Source: Microcoleus sp. bin38.metabat.b11b12b14.051 (GTDB taxonomy: Bacteria > Cyanobacteriota > Cyanobacteriia > Cyanobacteriales > Microcoleaceae). From it: a stretch of DNA of 64,000 nt. Below are positions 46,401-57,412 of the stretch, in pieces (within the stretch, counting starts at the first letter, position 1; each line of letters begins with the position of its first letter). The notes under the pieces are model-generated. The model searched no databases. It saw only the letters and a list, made by a program, of their open reading frames with translations, and was not told the origin of the DNA. Made by a program: the position numbers and the translations under genes. The stretch covers positions 1 through 64,000 of the forward strand of contig NZ_JAAFKD010000006.1 of the NCBI RefSeq assembly GCF_013299165.1, given 5' to 3'.

Positions 46401-46850
46401 GAAGCTGTGGAAAAAGCCGAGGTTGTGGCCGAGCCTGCACCAAGAGCGATCGCCCTTAAAACCTGGGAATACGGAGACTGTGACGGACTGTTCGACAAGA
46501 ACAGATTAGAGCAACTCGGACGAGTTAATGTTAAATTGCCCGAGCGACTCTTGCAAGCATTCGTGGGAAACGCGCAAGCTGATGTGGCTGCCGCTAAAAT
46601 AGCAGCAGAAGCTCGAGATTGGCAAGCTGTGGAATATCAGGCTCACCGTCTCAAGGGAACATCGGCGAATGTGGGAGTTGCTGAGATGTCGCAATTAGCG
46701 GCACAATTAGAACATCAAGCGCGAGGATTTCAATCTAAAACAGCAGCTTCGGGAGTGTCAACTATTGAGGGAGTAGAAAACATATTAGTGAGTTTGTCCA
46801 GTCATTTAGCCCGAGTTCAAGAATTTGTGGAAACTCGAATGTTTGGTTAA
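43431..46850 (+). CDS. Multidomain hybrid histidine kinase (REC-PAS-PAS-HK-REC-REC-Hpt)
   Basis: 1139 residues. REC1 (7-160; Asp93 in [11 protein letters not shown]) has a roughly 30-residue insertion (about 48-84). PAS1 with PAC follows (180-298, ending SDITERK), then PAS2 (about 305-420), HisKA (435-500; His444 in [12 protein letters not shown]) and HATPase (545-665; Asn561, [16 protein letters not shown]). A degenerate REC2 (680-805) keeps Asp744 but lacks the N-terminal acidic pair. REC3 (841-957; Asp891 in [11 protein letters not shown]) is intact. A C-terminal Hpt (about 1020-1125) has His1072 in [10 protein letters not shown]. No membrane segment, so it is cytosolic. A REC at the N-terminus suggests control by another kinase. 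It probably works with the Rcp1-like regulator upstream. Confidence 0.93.
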   Translation: MDKLTKILIVDDDEVDRMLVKRALKSAGVSVEFTEAEDCADALAKLSVSKKYTAAAQLSKQEKFQNLSEVDGPENSQQSNQIFDCKFDCVFLDYGLPDGDGLTLVRNVREAGLKVPLIVLTGQGDEEIAVELMKAGASDYIAKNKLSPESLSRSLFNALRVYRAESQAFHTSQQLKESEERYRLVLEGVNDGIWDWDLIENDVYWNDRLLEIIGLPRDQFGCTMDALYSRLHPDDKDGIIRAIASHLDRQIDYNVEFRLLHSSGAYRYCTSQGKAQRNSQGQAVRMAGMISDITERKQAEDALERERQQLKQIVTCVPVAMAMFDTEMRYLANSHKWLTQFNLEWQSLTNLSHYELFPDTPTRWKMMYEKVLKGEVISVSEDAWERADGSVLFLRWAAHPWYNPEGKVGGIVMVADKINELVEARETALKASQVKSQFLANMSHEIRTPMNGVLGMAQLLLRAPLEPKQRECAQTIYRSAEHLLIVINDILDFSKIEAGEMRLEKANFDLDTCLESVIEMVAPLAEQKNLELDFLIDSSVPRNLVGDSGRLKQILLNLTGNAIKFTDSGQILVHVTVKRGNRSADGKLGESLLFSVRDTGIGISPEGQTKLFESFSQVDDSPTRPYGGTGLGLAICKQLVEMMGGSIGVRSLLRSGSTFWFAVPLEKQLEVEPKSLEIAGKKLLVVSGSALKRAAVRSLAQSWGARCYEAETVAAALTWLHNAAIGISKHSEYGEKCCDAVLVDLQMPDLDAEEFAQKVRSSLRVGSLIAMTPLREQPKAEALCCQGFTSYLIEPVRPHRLHEALLAAVKGKGELGSFEAGNNCKLPAVNSQYVTANSPSLKILLAEDHPINQQVIVEQLAVLGYDADCASNGQEALDLLEQKSYDLVLMDCQMPVLDGYETAQKLRKIEKGDRHTFIIALTAHAMPGEREKCLAAGMDDYLSKPVDLDALAAALKKYESKNFQFKNNYGVKNINVTNHDRNSQLAKNQTEAVEKAEVVAEPAPRAIALKTWEYGDCDGLFDKNRLEQLGRVNVKLPERLLQAFVGNAQADVAAAKIAAEARDWQAVEYQAHRLKGTSANVGVAEMSQLAAQLEHQARGFQSKTAASGVSTIEGVENILVSLSSHLARVQEFVETRMFG

Positions 46851-46991
46851 TATTGAAGTTTTTAGATGTGTCAGCGATTAAAATAGCCAAAAAAAGTCCA
46901 CCTGCGCGGAGGAAGAAATAAATTTCCTCAATTATCTGTTTCTTGACTCTGTGTTATCTGCGGTTAATACAAAAAATCGATTAGTTTAGCC

Positions 46992-49316
46992 ATGACTGAC
47001 GATACCTATACAAACACTATTTCACATAACGAGCCATTAGAAAATAATGGAGAAAAGCTAACGCCTTTGAGCGCTTTTGCTAAGGAAGTTTGGCTGCATG
47101 AAAACCATGCCCGTTCGGGTACAAAATCTCTACCCGCAGTAGATAGTGAGGCTGGGTGCGACGAAATTAATGATGTTTGTGTCGATAATCTAGTAGAAAA
47201 AGTAGCTGTCTGCTGTCGCAAAAGCAAAGTGGGGAAAAAATTACCGACGGCTTTTTACGTTCACCTTTCCGCTTTACCAGCACTCAATCCAGTCCTCGGA
47301 ATCTACGAAAATTGTGCGCGGCGCCAGCTCGAAAATATTGATGGAGCAACTTTAGTTAAATTTTCGCTCCAGCAACCTAAAATATCTTATCTTTCTTACC
47401 CAGATTTCGATACAGACGCTCACCCTGCTTTGCAAACCAGCATCCAAATTAATCTGGAAACAGGGGAAGTTAAATATTTTGATTACAGCCACAGCGAAAA
47501 TCCCCCGGTTTTGCACCGCAAGGAAACTTTTGTGACGCCGGATTATCCCAATTACGAGAAGTTTGCTCGACTGACTCGCTGCGAGGAAGGATGGGGGCTG
47601 CTTGACAATACTAGCGCGATCGGCACTCGCGACGGTTGGATCAAATATTTGGGATATTGCGGTGTGGAAATCCACGATCATGCTGTTGTCGAGCGTGTGA
47701 AACCGGAAAATAGCGAGTTATCAATTCCTAAAATCGAGCGTCACAAAGCTGCGATGGTACGCAACTCTATTTCTAAACCTGTGCGGCTGGTTTTGGAATC
47801 GGATTTGTTTGTGGATGGGATGACTTTTTTTGATTACGGTTGCGGCTACGGCGGCGATATTAAATATATTAGCCAAGAGGGTTATGCTGCTGCGGGTTGG
47901 GACCCTTACTATCAGCCGGATGCTCCGCAAATTTGTGCGGATATTGTGAATATTGGTTATGTAATTAATGTGATTGAATCGTTGGCGGAACGCCGAGTGG
48001 CTTTGCTGAATGCTTGGGAATTAACTAAGAATTTATTGGTGGTGGCGGCTCAGGTTTTGATTGACGATCCGGATCGCGGTCAAATTGCTTACGGGGATGG
48101 GGTGATTACTTCTCGGAATACTTTTCAGAAGTATTACGAGCAGGAAGAGTTGAAGGTTTATATTGACCAAGTTTTGAATGTTGATGCGATTCCTGTGGCT
48201 TTGGGAATCTATTTTGTGTTTCGGGATGCGGCGGAAGGTGAGGGTTTTCGGGCTTCTCGGTTTCGATCGCGCTTATCGACTCCCCGAGTGCGATCGCAAG
48301 TCAAGCGCTTTGAGGATTACCAGGAAATGCTGGCTCCTTTGATGGCTTTTGTGAGCGATCGCGGCCGCCTCCCCGTGAAGGGCGAATTAGCCGAAGAATT
48401 GCCAATTAAAGAGGAATTTCACAGTTTTAATCGAGCTTGGAGGGTGATTTTGCAAGCCACGGATGTTGATGATTGGGAAACAATCGCCGACAAGCGCCGC
48501 CAGGATTTGCTAGTATATCTCGCTCTCAACGGTTTGGGCGATCGACCTTCGATGCGCCGCCTCCCGGCTCAAATCCGCAACGACATCAAGGGTTTGTTTG
48601 ACAGCTATCAAAGAGCTTGCACTTTAGCCGATTTAATGCTATACAGTCTCAGCAAACCTGATATTGTGGCGGATTGTTGCGAGGATAGCGCGATCGGCTA
48701 CAAACAGCAGGGTTCTCTTTCAGTACACGTATCATTCTTAGAAGAACTCGACCCTTTACTGCGGCTCTACGAAGGCTGCGCTAACCGCACAATTGGCAGG
48801 CTAGACGGCGCCACAATCATCAAATTTCACGCTCGCAAACCTCAGATTTCCTACTTATTTTATCCCGATTTTGACACAAACCCGCACCCAGCCCTCCACA
48901 CGGCTATGCACATACATTTGAGCGACCTTTCAGTCAGCTATCAAGACTATTCCGATGTATACAATCCGCCCATTTTAGTTAGAAAAGAAGCTTTTGTGAC
49001 TCCTAGTTATCCCCATTACGAAAAGTTCGCAAAACTCACTCGCCAAGAGGAAAAGTTGGGGATTCTCGACACTTCCGTTGTCAAGAAGTATCGAGAATGG
49101 GTGAAGTGTCTGGAGGATAATTGCGTTAAAATTAAGGGTCATAAGTTGTTTTGGCGATCGAATGCTGACCCGGAAAAAGTGAAAATACTGCAAAAAGCCG
49201 CGTCGGAACGCCAGCAGAAAAAGATTGAGGTTAATGCAGGAAAAATCGAACAAACCACAGAGCCCGCTCTTGACACAGAAGAAGAAAAAGAATACGAAGA
49301 GGAAAAAGGTTCGTAG
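46992..49316 (+). CDS. DNA-phosphorothioation-associated putative methyltransferase with duplicated flanking domain
   Basis: 774 residues. The core (about 245-500) matches, from memory, the family TIGR04096: ERHKAAMVRNSISKPVRL, the SAM loop FFDYGCGYGGD (279-289), GWDPYYQPDAP and AYGDGVITSRNTFQKYYEQEEL. It is flanked by two related domains (about 72-236 and 561-725) sharing YEXCAxR, LDGATIIKF/IDGATLVKF, KPQISYLxYPDFDT, HPAL and ETFVTPxYPxYEKFAxLTRxEE. Such proteins accompany Dnd DNA sulfur-modification genes, but no dnd gene is in the window. The tail is acidic low-complexity. The last codons (GGT TCG TAG) are an arm of the hairpin repeat. The substrate is unknown. Confidence 0.82.
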   Translation: MTDDTYTNTISHNEPLENNGEKLTPLSAFAKEVWLHENHARSGTKSLPAVDSEAGCDEINDVCVDNLVEKVAVCCRKSKVGKKLPTAFYVHLSALPALNPVLGIYENCARRQLENIDGATLVKFSLQQPKISYLSYPDFDTDAHPALQTSIQINLETGEVKYFDYSHSENPPVLHRKETFVTPDYPNYEKFARLTRCEEGWGLLDNTSAIGTRDGWIKYLGYCGVEIHDHAVVERVKPENSELSIPKIERHKAAMVRNSISKPVRLVLESDLFVDGMTFFDYGCGYGGDIKYISQEGYAAAGWDPYYQPDAPQICADIVNIGYVINVIESLAERRVALLNAWELTKNLLVVAAQVLIDDPDRGQIAYGDGVITSRNTFQKYYEQEELKVYIDQVLNVDAIPVALGIYFVFRDAAEGEGFRASRFRSRLSTPRVRSQVKRFEDYQEMLAPLMAFVSDRGRLPVKGELAEELPIKEEFHSFNRAWRVILQATDVDDWETIADKRRQDLLVYLALNGLGDRPSMRRLPAQIRNDIKGLFDSYQRACTLADLMLYSLSKPDIVADCCEDSAIGYKQQGSLSVHVSFLEELDPLLRLYEGCANRTIGRLDGATIIKFHARKPQISYLFYPDFDTNPHPALHTAMHIHLSDLSVSYQDYSDVYNPPILVRKEAFVTPSYPHYEKFAKLTRQEEKLGILDTSVVKKYREWVKCLEDNCVKIKGHKLFWRSNADPEKVKILQKAASERQQKKIEVNAGKIEQTTEPALDTEEEKEYEEEKGS

Positions 49317-49371
49317 TGAGGACTTTAGTCCTTCTTCATCCATCAAGAAAAAACTAGCATTCCTCACTACA
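49308..49371. repeat. Solo hairpin-repeat unit at the methyltransferase 3' end
   Basis: GGTTCGTAGTGAGGACTTTAGTCC begins within the last two codons and is followed about 35 bases later by TTCCTCACTACAAACCC. One partial unit of the family seen at 31289-32335. It supplies the TAG stop. Confidence 0.8.
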
Positions 49372-49393
49372 AACCCTGTCCGCTTTCTTAGCA

Positions 49394-50566
49394 TCAAGCA
49401 AACTTAATCTTCAAATAATCATCCTCCATCTTCGCGCCCGAAGGTTGCAAAGCCGCTAAAGCTTGCGGCAAAACCATATTCCGGCGGTGATTCCCAATCC
49501 GAACATTTAACTCGTCTCCAGTTTTGGTCAACTGAATCTGATCCTTAGCAATTCCCGGCAAATACAGTTCTAGAACATATTGATTGTTGTCCTGAACAAT
49601 TCTAATCGTATTTTCTGTGTAATAAACCTTGCTCGGATCTTCGTCTTTGTAAAGCGTTTCTTTCAAGCGCTCCAAAGCTGGCAAGCCGCACATTTCTTCA
49701 GAATAAAGCGGAACTTCTTTCACTGGAAGTGGCCGGAAGTTCTCGTGAATCTCCTGCTTGTACTCCTGCTGGTTCTCTTTCCAGCGTTTGAAAAATGGAT
49801 CGGTTACTTCTTCGGGAATAATTCGATTTGCTACGATTAAATCTGTGGCAACATTGTACAAACTCAAATAAGCGTGAGCGCGCAAAGACTCTTTAATTAC
49901 CATTTTTTCTGGATTAGTAATTAACCTCACCGAAGTCACAGTATTATCAGTTAAAATCTTTTCCAAAGCTTCGATTTGTTCGTAAAATTCATAAGGTGCA
50001 TCCATCACCTCTTTGTTCGGCAAAGAAAAGCCGGCAAGCGGTCGAAAAAACGGTTCAACTAAAGGTCTGAGGGCAACAGATATGCCTTGCAAAGGCTTGT
50101 AAAATTTTCTCATGTACCAGCCGCCAACTTCTGGCAAACTTAGCAGTCGCAATGCTGTGCCGGTGGGAGCAGAATCGATAATTAAAACATCATATATTCC
50201 CTCGTCATAATGCCGTTTCATCCGTACCAAACCGAATATTTCGTCCATTCCCGGCAAAATGGCTAATTCTTCAGCTTGTACGCCTTCAAGTCCCTGGGCT
50301 CTCAAAACCTCACTAATATAGCGTTTGACGGCTCCCCAGTTGCCTTCTAACTCCCTGAGGGCGTCCAATTCTGCCCCCCACAAATTGGGTTTTACAAGTC
50401 GGGGGTCGTGTCCGAGTTCCATGTCGAAGCTGTCGGCCAAGGAGTGGGCGGGATCGGTGCTCAGCACTAGGGTTTTGTATCCCAATTCGGCGCATCGCAG
50501 CCCTGTAGCCGCTGCTACGGAGGTTTTACCGACGCCGCCTTTTCCGGTCATTAATATTAAGCGCAT
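49394..50566 (-). CDS. ArsA/Get3-family ATPase with C-terminal Hsp20-like domain
   Basis: 390-residue P-loop ATPase with deviant Walker A GKGGVGKT (8-15), switch [14 protein letters not shown] (about 37-49) and [13 protein letters not shown] (about 130-142), the ArsA/Get3 hallmarks. The C-terminal 80 residues (about 310-390; [25 protein letters not shown]) form an alpha-crystallin-like sandwich, the bacterial ArsA-HSP20 arrangement. Get3 proteins handle tail-anchored membrane proteins and ArsA exports arsenite. With no ars genes nearby and no ArsA metal-site cysteine triad visible, a Get3-like role is favoured but unproven. It converges with the methyltransferase gene, 77 bases away. Confidence 0.9.
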   Translation of the reverse strand: MRLILMTGKGGVGKTSVAAATGLRCAELGYKTLVLSTDPAHSLADSFDMELGHDPRLVKPNLWGAELDALRELEGNWGAVKRYISEVLRAQGLEGVQAEELAILPGMDEIFGLVRMKRHYDEGIYDVLIIDSAPTGTALRLLSLPEVGGWYMRKFYKPLQGISVALRPLVEPFFRPLAGFSLPNKEVMDAPYEFYEQIEALEKILTDNTVTSVRLITNPEKMVIKESLRAHAYLSLYNVATDLIVANRIIPEEVTDPFFKRWKENQQEYKQEIHENFRPLPVKEVPLYSEEMCGLPALERLKETLYKDEDPSKVYYTENTIRIVQDNNQYVLELYLPGIAKDQIQLTKTGDELNVRIGNHRRNMVLPQALAALQPSGAKMEDDYLKIKFA

Positions 50567-50706
50567 TGATTGTTTAGCTCGCCTGCAAATTTGTTACTTC
50601 TCTATTGTAACGGAATGTAACAAAGATTAATTTGCAGGCGGTAGTTATTGTAGGGCGCGCAGCAGCAGCCTGTAGCGCACACAGCGGGTAGCTTAGTTAA
50701 AGGCGG

Positions 50707-51090
50707 TTATGTTCCTGAGAAGACAAGCTGTTTGAGCACGTCTAGGCGCGAACAGTTCCAGTAGTCAATGTGGGAAACAATTAAACCGTCGCTGTTAACC
50801 TTAAGCTCGCTCCTTCCGGCGATCGCCATTTTGGGTTTCCAAGGTAGCGGCGCGATCCAACTCAGAGTCCAGCGAGTTTGTACAGTATCTCCAGACTGAG
50901 AAATCTCGTGCAAATCCATTTTAATTTGTTGAAAAAACGTCCCCATAAACCCGATCATTTTGCGGTAGCGATCGACTCCTGTAAATCGATTCACTGGGTC
51001 TTCAAAATAAACATCTTTGGCGTAAATGCTGTAAGTCTGATTTTCGGGGAATCTTTGATAATCGTCTTTGAGAATTTCAATAATGTGCAT
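50707..51090 (-). CDS. DUF2358 (NTF2-like) protein
   Basis: 127 residues from ATG 51090. MHIIEILKDDYQRFPENQTYSIY begins the fold, followed by VYFEDPVNRFTGVDRYRKM, a Phe/Leu helix and strands TRWTLSWIAPLPWKP and ISHIDYW, consistent with a DUF2358 domain on an NTF2-like cone. Function is unknown; plant homologues are plastid proteins. The frame is open 57 codons upstream, but that part is Arg/Ser-rich without family similarity and reaches into the GST promoter region, so I use the internal ATG. It diverges from the GST gene. Confidence 0.8.
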   Translation of the reverse strand: MHIIEILKDDYQRFPENQTYSIYAKDVYFEDPVNRFTGVDRYRKMIGFMGTFFQQIKMDLHEISQSGDTVQTRWTLSWIAPLPWKPKMAIAGRSELKVNSDGLIVSHIDYWNCSRLDVLKQLVFSGT

Positions 51091-51284
51091 TTTTCTCGAT
51101 CGACTGCCACCCAGCCAAAATCTTATTATAATAGAATTTTCACCACAACCTTTGTTGAATTGTGCCTTCTGGCTTGTACGTAAGTGCGATCGATCGCTCA
51201 AAACGCGCCCAATAGCCGTCGCAATCCCGATCTCGTGTCCGGTTGCTTCCTTCGTTGCCAACTTTTAACTTAACAGCACAACTT

Positions 51285-51899
51285 ATGATCGACCTCTACA
51301 CTTTTACCACACCGAACGGTCGCAAAGTCTCGATCATGCTCGAAGAAATAGGTTTACCCTACAACGTGCACGTCATAGACATCAGCAAAAACGACCAATT
51401 CACCCCAGAATTCATCGCCATCAACCCCAACAGCAAAATACCCGCAATAGTCGATCGGGATAACAGCATCACAGTCTTCGAGTCAGCCGCCATCCTGATC
51501 TATCTTGCAGAAAAAGTAGGCAAATTTCTGCCCACCGACAAACACAAATACTTTCAAGTTATGGAATGGCTGATGTTTCAAATGGCCAGCGTCGGGCCCA
51601 TGTTCGGTCAACTAAACCACTTCAGACGCTTTGCACCCGAACAAATTCCCTATGCAATTCAACGCTACGAAAAAGAAACACTGCGCCTCTACGGAGTATT
51701 AGATACTCAACTAGCAAAACACGAATACATCTGCGGCGATTATTCGATCGCCGATATGGCAACTTATCCGTGGGTTGCTATTTACGAATTTCAAGGATTA
51801 ACCCTCGACAACCACCCGCACCTCAAACGTTGGGTAGAAACCTTACAGAAACGTCCCGCCGTTGAGCGCGGTATGGCTGTTCCATCTATACAAAAATAG
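51285..51899 (+). CDS. Glutathione S-transferase family protein
   Basis: 204 residues from ATG 51285 (a longer frame from 51243 lacks support). The N-terminal thioredoxin fold (1-80) contains IDLYTFTTPNGRKVSIMLEE and the glutathione-binding NSKIPAIVD and FESAAILIYLAEK motifs. The C-terminal helical domain (90-200) has YSIADMATYPWV, the conserved capping-box region. The TTPNGRKVS active loop, with Asn-Gly and no Cys or Ser nucleophile at the usual Ser/Tyr position, resembles the YfcG/YghU (Nu-class) disulfide reductases. Substrate unknown. The stop is followed within 10 bases by a hairpin repeat array. Confidence 0.9.
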   Translation: MIDLYTFTTPNGRKVSIMLEEIGLPYNVHVIDISKNDQFTPEFIAINPNSKIPAIVDRDNSITVFESAAILIYLAEKVGKFLPTDKHKYFQVMEWLMFQMASVGPMFGQLNHFRRFAPEQIPYAIQRYEKETLRLYGVLDTQLAKHEYICGDYSIADMATYPWVAIYEFQGLTLDNHPHLKRWVETLQKRPAVERGMAVPSIQK

Positions 51900-51902
51900 C
51901 TT

Positions 51903-52108
51903 TTTTTTGGGGCGGGCTAGAAGCCCACCCCACAGTAATTTTATGATTTTGGGGCGGGCTAGAAGCCCACCCCACAGTAATTTTATGATTTTGGGCGGGC
52001 TAGAAGCCCACCCCACAGTAATTTTATGATTTTGGGGCGGGCTAGAAGCCCACCCCACCCGACAATCAAATTCACTCTTTGTGGAACGGGCTTCTAGCCC
52101 GTTCAAAA
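51903..52108. repeat. Tandem GGGCGGGCTAGAAGCCCACCCC units
   Basis: Four copies at about 51-52 bp spacing of a GC-rich hairpin (GGGGCGGGCT, AGAAGCCC, ACCCCAC) joined by CAGTAATTTTATGATTTT, then a diverged fifth copy in inverted orientation (GGAACGGGCTTCTAGCCC). It fills the convergent gap between the GST gene and icd and could act as a transcription barrier. Confidence 0.85.
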
Positions 52109-52119
52109 AGTCCTAAAAC

Positions 52120-53544
52120 TCAATCCGCAAAGTGCTTAATAATTGCCTCAGCAAACTCCGAACACTTCAACTCCGGCACCGGCGGTTCCATCAATCTTGC
52201 CAAATCATAGGTAACTTCACCATTAGAAATTGCAGCGCCCAAACCCTTCTTAATCAAATCTGCGGCTTCCTGCCATCCCATATATTCTAACATCATCACC
52301 CCCGACAAAATCAGGGAACCGGGATTGACTTTATCCAAACCAGCGTGTTTCGGTGCAGTGCCGTGAGTCGCCTCAAAAACAGCACATTCATCACCAATAT
52401 TCGCGCCAGGGCCCATGCCCAATCCGCCGACAATCGCTGCGGCCGCATCGGACAAATAATCGCCGTTCAAATTCATCGTTGCCAAAATAGAATATTCGGC
52501 TGGTCGAGTTTGAATTTGTTGGAAAATGCTATCAGCAATTCGGTCATTGACCATGATCTTTTCTTTCCACTGGCCACTACCGTGACTTTCCCAGATTGCC
52601 GACAGAACATCGGCAACTTCTTTGCAAATCACTGCTTGTTTTTCGGGTGTTAAAGCATCATAGCCCGGATCGATTTGGCGGGCATTGTCTTCTAAGCTAA
52701 TGTCGGCATTGTGTTCTTTGTTGCCCAGAATCCAGGATTCTCTTTCTGTTACGCACTCAGCCCGATATTCGGTGGTTGCTAATTCGTAACCCCAATCTCG
52801 GAAGGCTCCTTCCGTATATTTCATGATGTTGCCTTTGTGCACCAATGTTACTTGTTGCTTGTCTTTTGGCAACCGCAAGGCGTGGGTCATTGCCCGCCGC
52901 ACTAAACGCTGGGAACCGCTTTTGCTAATTGGTTTAATGCCAATTCCTGAATCGAGGCGAATTTGTTTTTTGCCGTGTTCTGGTGTTGAGGGAATTAACT
53001 CGTTATTCAGGTATTCAATTAGTTTAAGGCCGATTTCGCTGCCTTCTTTCCATTCAATTCCCAGGTAAATATCTTCTGTATTTTCCCGGTAAATAATTAC
53101 GTCTAACAGTTCGGGAGTTTTGTGCAGCGATGGGGTGCCATCGTAATATTTGCAGGGCCGCACGCAGGCGTAGAGGTCAAAGATTTGCCGCAATGCTACG
53201 TTGAGCGATCGAATTCCGCCACCGATTGGGGTTGTCAGCGGGCCTTTGATGGCGACGCCGTATTCTTTGATGGCGTCTAGGGAATCTTGCGGTAAATATT
53301 GGTAAGTACCGTAGACATCGCAGGCTTCGTCGCCTACGTAAATCTTGAACCAGTTAATTTTCCGATCGCCGCCGTAAGCCTTTTCTACCGCAGCATCCAT
53401 GACTTTCTGGGATGCTGGCCACAGGTCTACGCCCGTACCGTCGCCGCGTATGAAGGGAATAATCGGGTCGTTGGGGACGATCGGCAAACCGTCTTTGAAA
53501 GTAATTTTAGAACCAGTGGTCGGGGCTACAATTTTTTCGTACAT
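52120..53544 (-). CDS. icd: NADP-dependent isocitrate dehydrogenase
   Basis: 474-residue isocitrate dehydrogenase producing 2-oxoglutarate, the carbon skeleton for ammonium assimilation and, in cyanobacteria, the main nitrogen-status signal. Visible motifs are [18 protein letters not shown] near the N-terminus, the substrate-site segment [23 protein letters not shown] (SxNxxLR core), [13 protein letters not shown], and the metal/cofactor region [17 protein letters not shown], followed by [11 protein letters not shown]. The length is that of the larger cyanobacterial form. No obvious NtcA box was found upstream, where a GGAAGAA heptamer run lies 40-90 bases from the start. Confidence 0.96.
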   Translation of the reverse strand: MYEKIVAPTTGSKITFKDGLPIVPNDPIIPFIRGDGTGVDLWPASQKVMDAAVEKAYGGDRKINWFKIYVGDEACDVYGTYQYLPQDSLDAIKEYGVAIKGPLTTPIGGGIRSLNVALRQIFDLYACVRPCKYYDGTPSLHKTPELLDVIIYRENTEDIYLGIEWKEGSEIGLKLIEYLNNELIPSTPEHGKKQIRLDSGIGIKPISKSGSQRLVRRAMTHALRLPKDKQQVTLVHKGNIMKYTEGAFRDWGYELATTEYRAECVTERESWILGNKEHNADISLEDNARQIDPGYDALTPEKQAVICKEVADVLSAIWESHGSGQWKEKIMVNDRIADSIFQQIQTRPAEYSILATMNLNGDYLSDAAAAIVGGLGMGPGANIGDECAVFEATHGTAPKHAGLDKVNPGSLILSGVMMLEYMGWQEAADLIKKGLGAAISNGEVTYDLARLMEPPVPELKCSEFAEAIIKHFAD

Positions 53545-54010
53545 ATCTTAACAGTGCGGATAGCAATTCTCCCTATTTTGCCACGATTATACCAGAAGGA
53601 AGAAGGAAGAAGGAAGAGGGAAGAAGGAAGAAGCGATCGGCTACCCGTTACTGCGATCGGGTGATCGGCAATTTAAAACTAAATTAAAAAAAGTAGCAAC
53701 AATAGCAGAATTTGGTTTCAAATAAGGGCATCTATCTTTCAGCGCTACTGTTCGGGACATTGTGGAAGCGAGTCAAAATGGTGATTAATTTTTAACCGCA
53801 GATGAACGCAGATAAACGCAGATAATTTTGAGCATATGGCAACCACCAAGACAATTAGGACGTTCTTAATTTCTGAAATATAAGATTTTATTGCTTGTTC
53901 TTCCTTATTTTCTTCTTCCATTCTTCCCTTCTTTCCTTATTTTCTTATGCCCTTCTTTCCTTCTTCCTTCTTCCTTCTTCCTTCTTCCTTCTTCCTTCTT
54001 CCTTCTTCCT
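53545..54010. repeat. Spacer with two GGAAGAA heptamer blocks
   Basis: GGAAGAA units at 53593-53632 and the inverse TTCTTCC at 53950-54012 (about nine near-perfect copies), pointing at each other across 320 bases. The latter touches the stop of the first DedA gene. Leu/Ser/Phe-rich frames here are translated repeat. No gene. Confidence 0.85.
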
Positions 54011-54625
54011 TTATTTGCGATATTTTTCCTGCTGCATCTTCTTCTTGACAATCCACAAAACAAACCCGATGACAATAGTCACGGCCACTATTTTAGAAAC
54101 TGGAGCCAGATAATCATCTACAAGCGCATAATTTTCGCCGAGTTTATATCCGGCAAAAGTGAGGAAACTCACCCACAAAATTGTACCGATTGTTGAGTAA
54201 AGTAAAAATGGAACTAAAGGCATATTGTTGATGCCTGCGGGTAGGGAAATTAGAGTGCGAACTCCGGGGACGAGACGACACAAAAATACGGCTTTGTTGC
54301 CGTGTTTGTTAAACCATCTATTTGCTTTGTCAATATCGGCACCTGATACTGTAATCCATTTGCCGTATTTGTCGGCTAAATTCCTCAAGCGTTCTTCGCT
54401 CAATATTTTACCTGCATAGTACCAGGGAAGCGCCCCTAAAACTGTGCCGATCGTCCCTGCTGCGATCGCCGGAATCATCTGCATACCGCCCTTCGATACG
54501 GTGAATCCTGCCAGCGGCATAATCAATTCTGAGGGGATGGGCGGGAACAGGTTTTCTAAGAACATCAACAGTCCAATGCCTAGATAGCCCATTGACTGCA
54601 TTGTGTTAGTTATCCATTCAACCAT
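54011..54625 (-). CDS. DedA family membrane protein
   Basis: 204-residue DedA/VTT-domain protein of the inner or thylakoid membrane; members act in phospholipid flipping, membrane homeostasis and proton-dependent transport. The re-entrant loop motifs FLENLFPPIPSELIMPLAG (about 22-40) and FLCRLVPGVRTLISLPAG (about 114-131) flank central helices, and the C-terminus is helical. Key Glu, Pro and Arg of the family are present. The C-terminal KKKMQQEKYRK tail is basic. A second, diverged DedA gene lies at 56654-57259 on the other side of ahcY. Confidence 0.9.
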   Translation of the reverse strand: MVEWITNTMQSMGYLGIGLLMFLENLFPPIPSELIMPLAGFTVSKGGMQMIPAIAAGTIGTVLGALPWYYAGKILSEERLRNLADKYGKWITVSGADIDKANRWFNKHGNKAVFLCRLVPGVRTLISLPAGINNMPLVPFLLYSTIGTILWVSFLTFAGYKLGENYALVDDYLAPVSKIVAVTIVIGFVLWIVKKKMQQEKYRK

Positions 54626-54730
54626 TTTGATTTAATAATTTGGTAATATGTACAGCAGAAGGAAGTTCGGCAACGGATTATGTAACGGCTTTAACGGATG
54701 TCAGGAAGACCGAATGCCGAATTTCATGAA

Positions 54731-54966
54731 GTAGGGACACGGCAAGATCCCATTACTGTCAACTTAAGCCTGAAACTCATATAAATCTAGCTTTTAGGCA
54801 AAGTTCAGATCCCCCTAAATCCCCCTTAAGAAGGGGGACTTTGATCGGATTCCTGTCCCCCCCTTCTTAAGGGGGGCTAGGGGGGATCTAGATTTAATAG
54901 TCAAACAATAGTCTCTGACTGGGTTTGACCTTAAGTTGACACCAATGGGCATTACCGTGTCCCTAC
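54731..54966. mobile_element. 236-bp MITE with 37-bp inverted ends and an inner hairpin
   Basis: The left end starts GTAGGGACACGG and ends TGTCAACTTAAG (54731-54768); the right end (54930-54966) is its reverse complement apart from a few mismatches and one indel. Inside, 54807-54890 form a second long hairpin (GATCCCCCTAAATCCCCC with GGGGGGCTAGGGGGGATC, and CTTAAGAAGGGGG with CCCCCTTCTTAAG). The right end lies 10 bases from the ahcY stop codon and may serve as its terminator. No ORF. Confidence 0.8.
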
Positions 54967-54976
54967 GGTGCGATGA

Positions 54977-56653
<1,677 letters not shown>

Positions 56654-57259
56654 CTACTTATTAGCGCGGCGTTCTTGAATTATATGAATAATCGAAGGCA
56701 CAAAAGAAAGTACAATTATTCCGCCAACAATCGGCAGTAAATATTGATCAACTTTCTCTGGAGGAATCATCTTTCCCAAATAATAACCGAGCAGCGTTAG
56801 CCCCACCGTCCACAAAAACCCGCCGATCAGGTTATAAAACATAAAAGTTTTATATTTCATTGCCGCCACTCCTGCCACTATCGGCGCAAAAGTGCGGAGA
56901 ATCGGCGTAAATCTTGCCAGTACAACTGCTTTTTGACCGTGTTTTTCGTAGAACTTTTCGGTCTTTTCTAAATATTCTTTTTTAAACAGCCAGGAATCTT
57001 CCTTATTAAATAAGCGACGGCCCCAACGGTGTCCGCTTGCATAGCCCACATTATCGCCAGCCACGGCGCAGACAAAACACCCAAAAATTAGCGTCCAAAT
57101 ATTCAGAGAGTTTGGCCCAGCAGCCACAATTCCCGCAGCAAACAGCAAGCTGTCTCCCGGCAAAAAGAAACCAAACAGCAATCCAGATTCTGCGAATACA
57201 ATCCCCCAAATTCCGAAATAGCCGAAGGTTTTAATCAGTTCCTGCAAATTGAAATTCAT
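56654..57259 (-). CDS. DedA family membrane protein
   Basis: 201-residue DedA/VTT protein, diverged from the 54011 copy. The first re-entrant motif is FAESGLLFGFFLPGDSLLFAAG (about 22-43), of the DedA subgroup with GFFLPGD; the second is VVLARFTPILRTFAPIVAGVA (about 112-132). The HRWGRRLFNKEDSWLFKKEY basic loop lies between. Four to five helices in total. The C-terminus ends basic (QERRANK). Its divergent neighbour is the interrupted MscS gene. Confidence 0.92.
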   Translation of the reverse strand: MNFNLQELIKTFGYFGIWGIVFAESGLLFGFFLPGDSLLFAAGIVAAGPNSLNIWTLIFGCFVCAVAGDNVGYASGHRWGRRLFNKEDSWLFKKEYLEKTEKFYEKHGQKAVVLARFTPILRTFAPIVAGVAAMKYKTFMFYNLIGGFLWTVGLTLLGYYLGKMIPPEKVDQYLLPIVGGIIVLSFVPSIIHIIQERRANK

Positions 57260-57412
57260 CTTTCTGTTTTTCCGAGGAATGAACGGAGTAGTATATAAAT
57301 GACATCTATGATATCATTGTTTGTTGAATGTAGCATGAACGAAACTATGGCAAGATAAGAAATTAGCCAGTTACTGATTATTTGTGTAAAACTTTTTAGT
57401 TTATTTTTAACA

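Noticed and set aside
51091-51261. 57-residue N-terminal extension of the DUF2358 protein
   Set aside because: Low-quality Arg/Ser-rich sequence overlapping the divergent GST promoter; the internal ATG matches the domain start.
53891-54196. Leu/Phe/Ser-rich ORFs on the + strand
   Set aside because: Products of the TTCTTCC repeat running into the antisense of a DedA gene.
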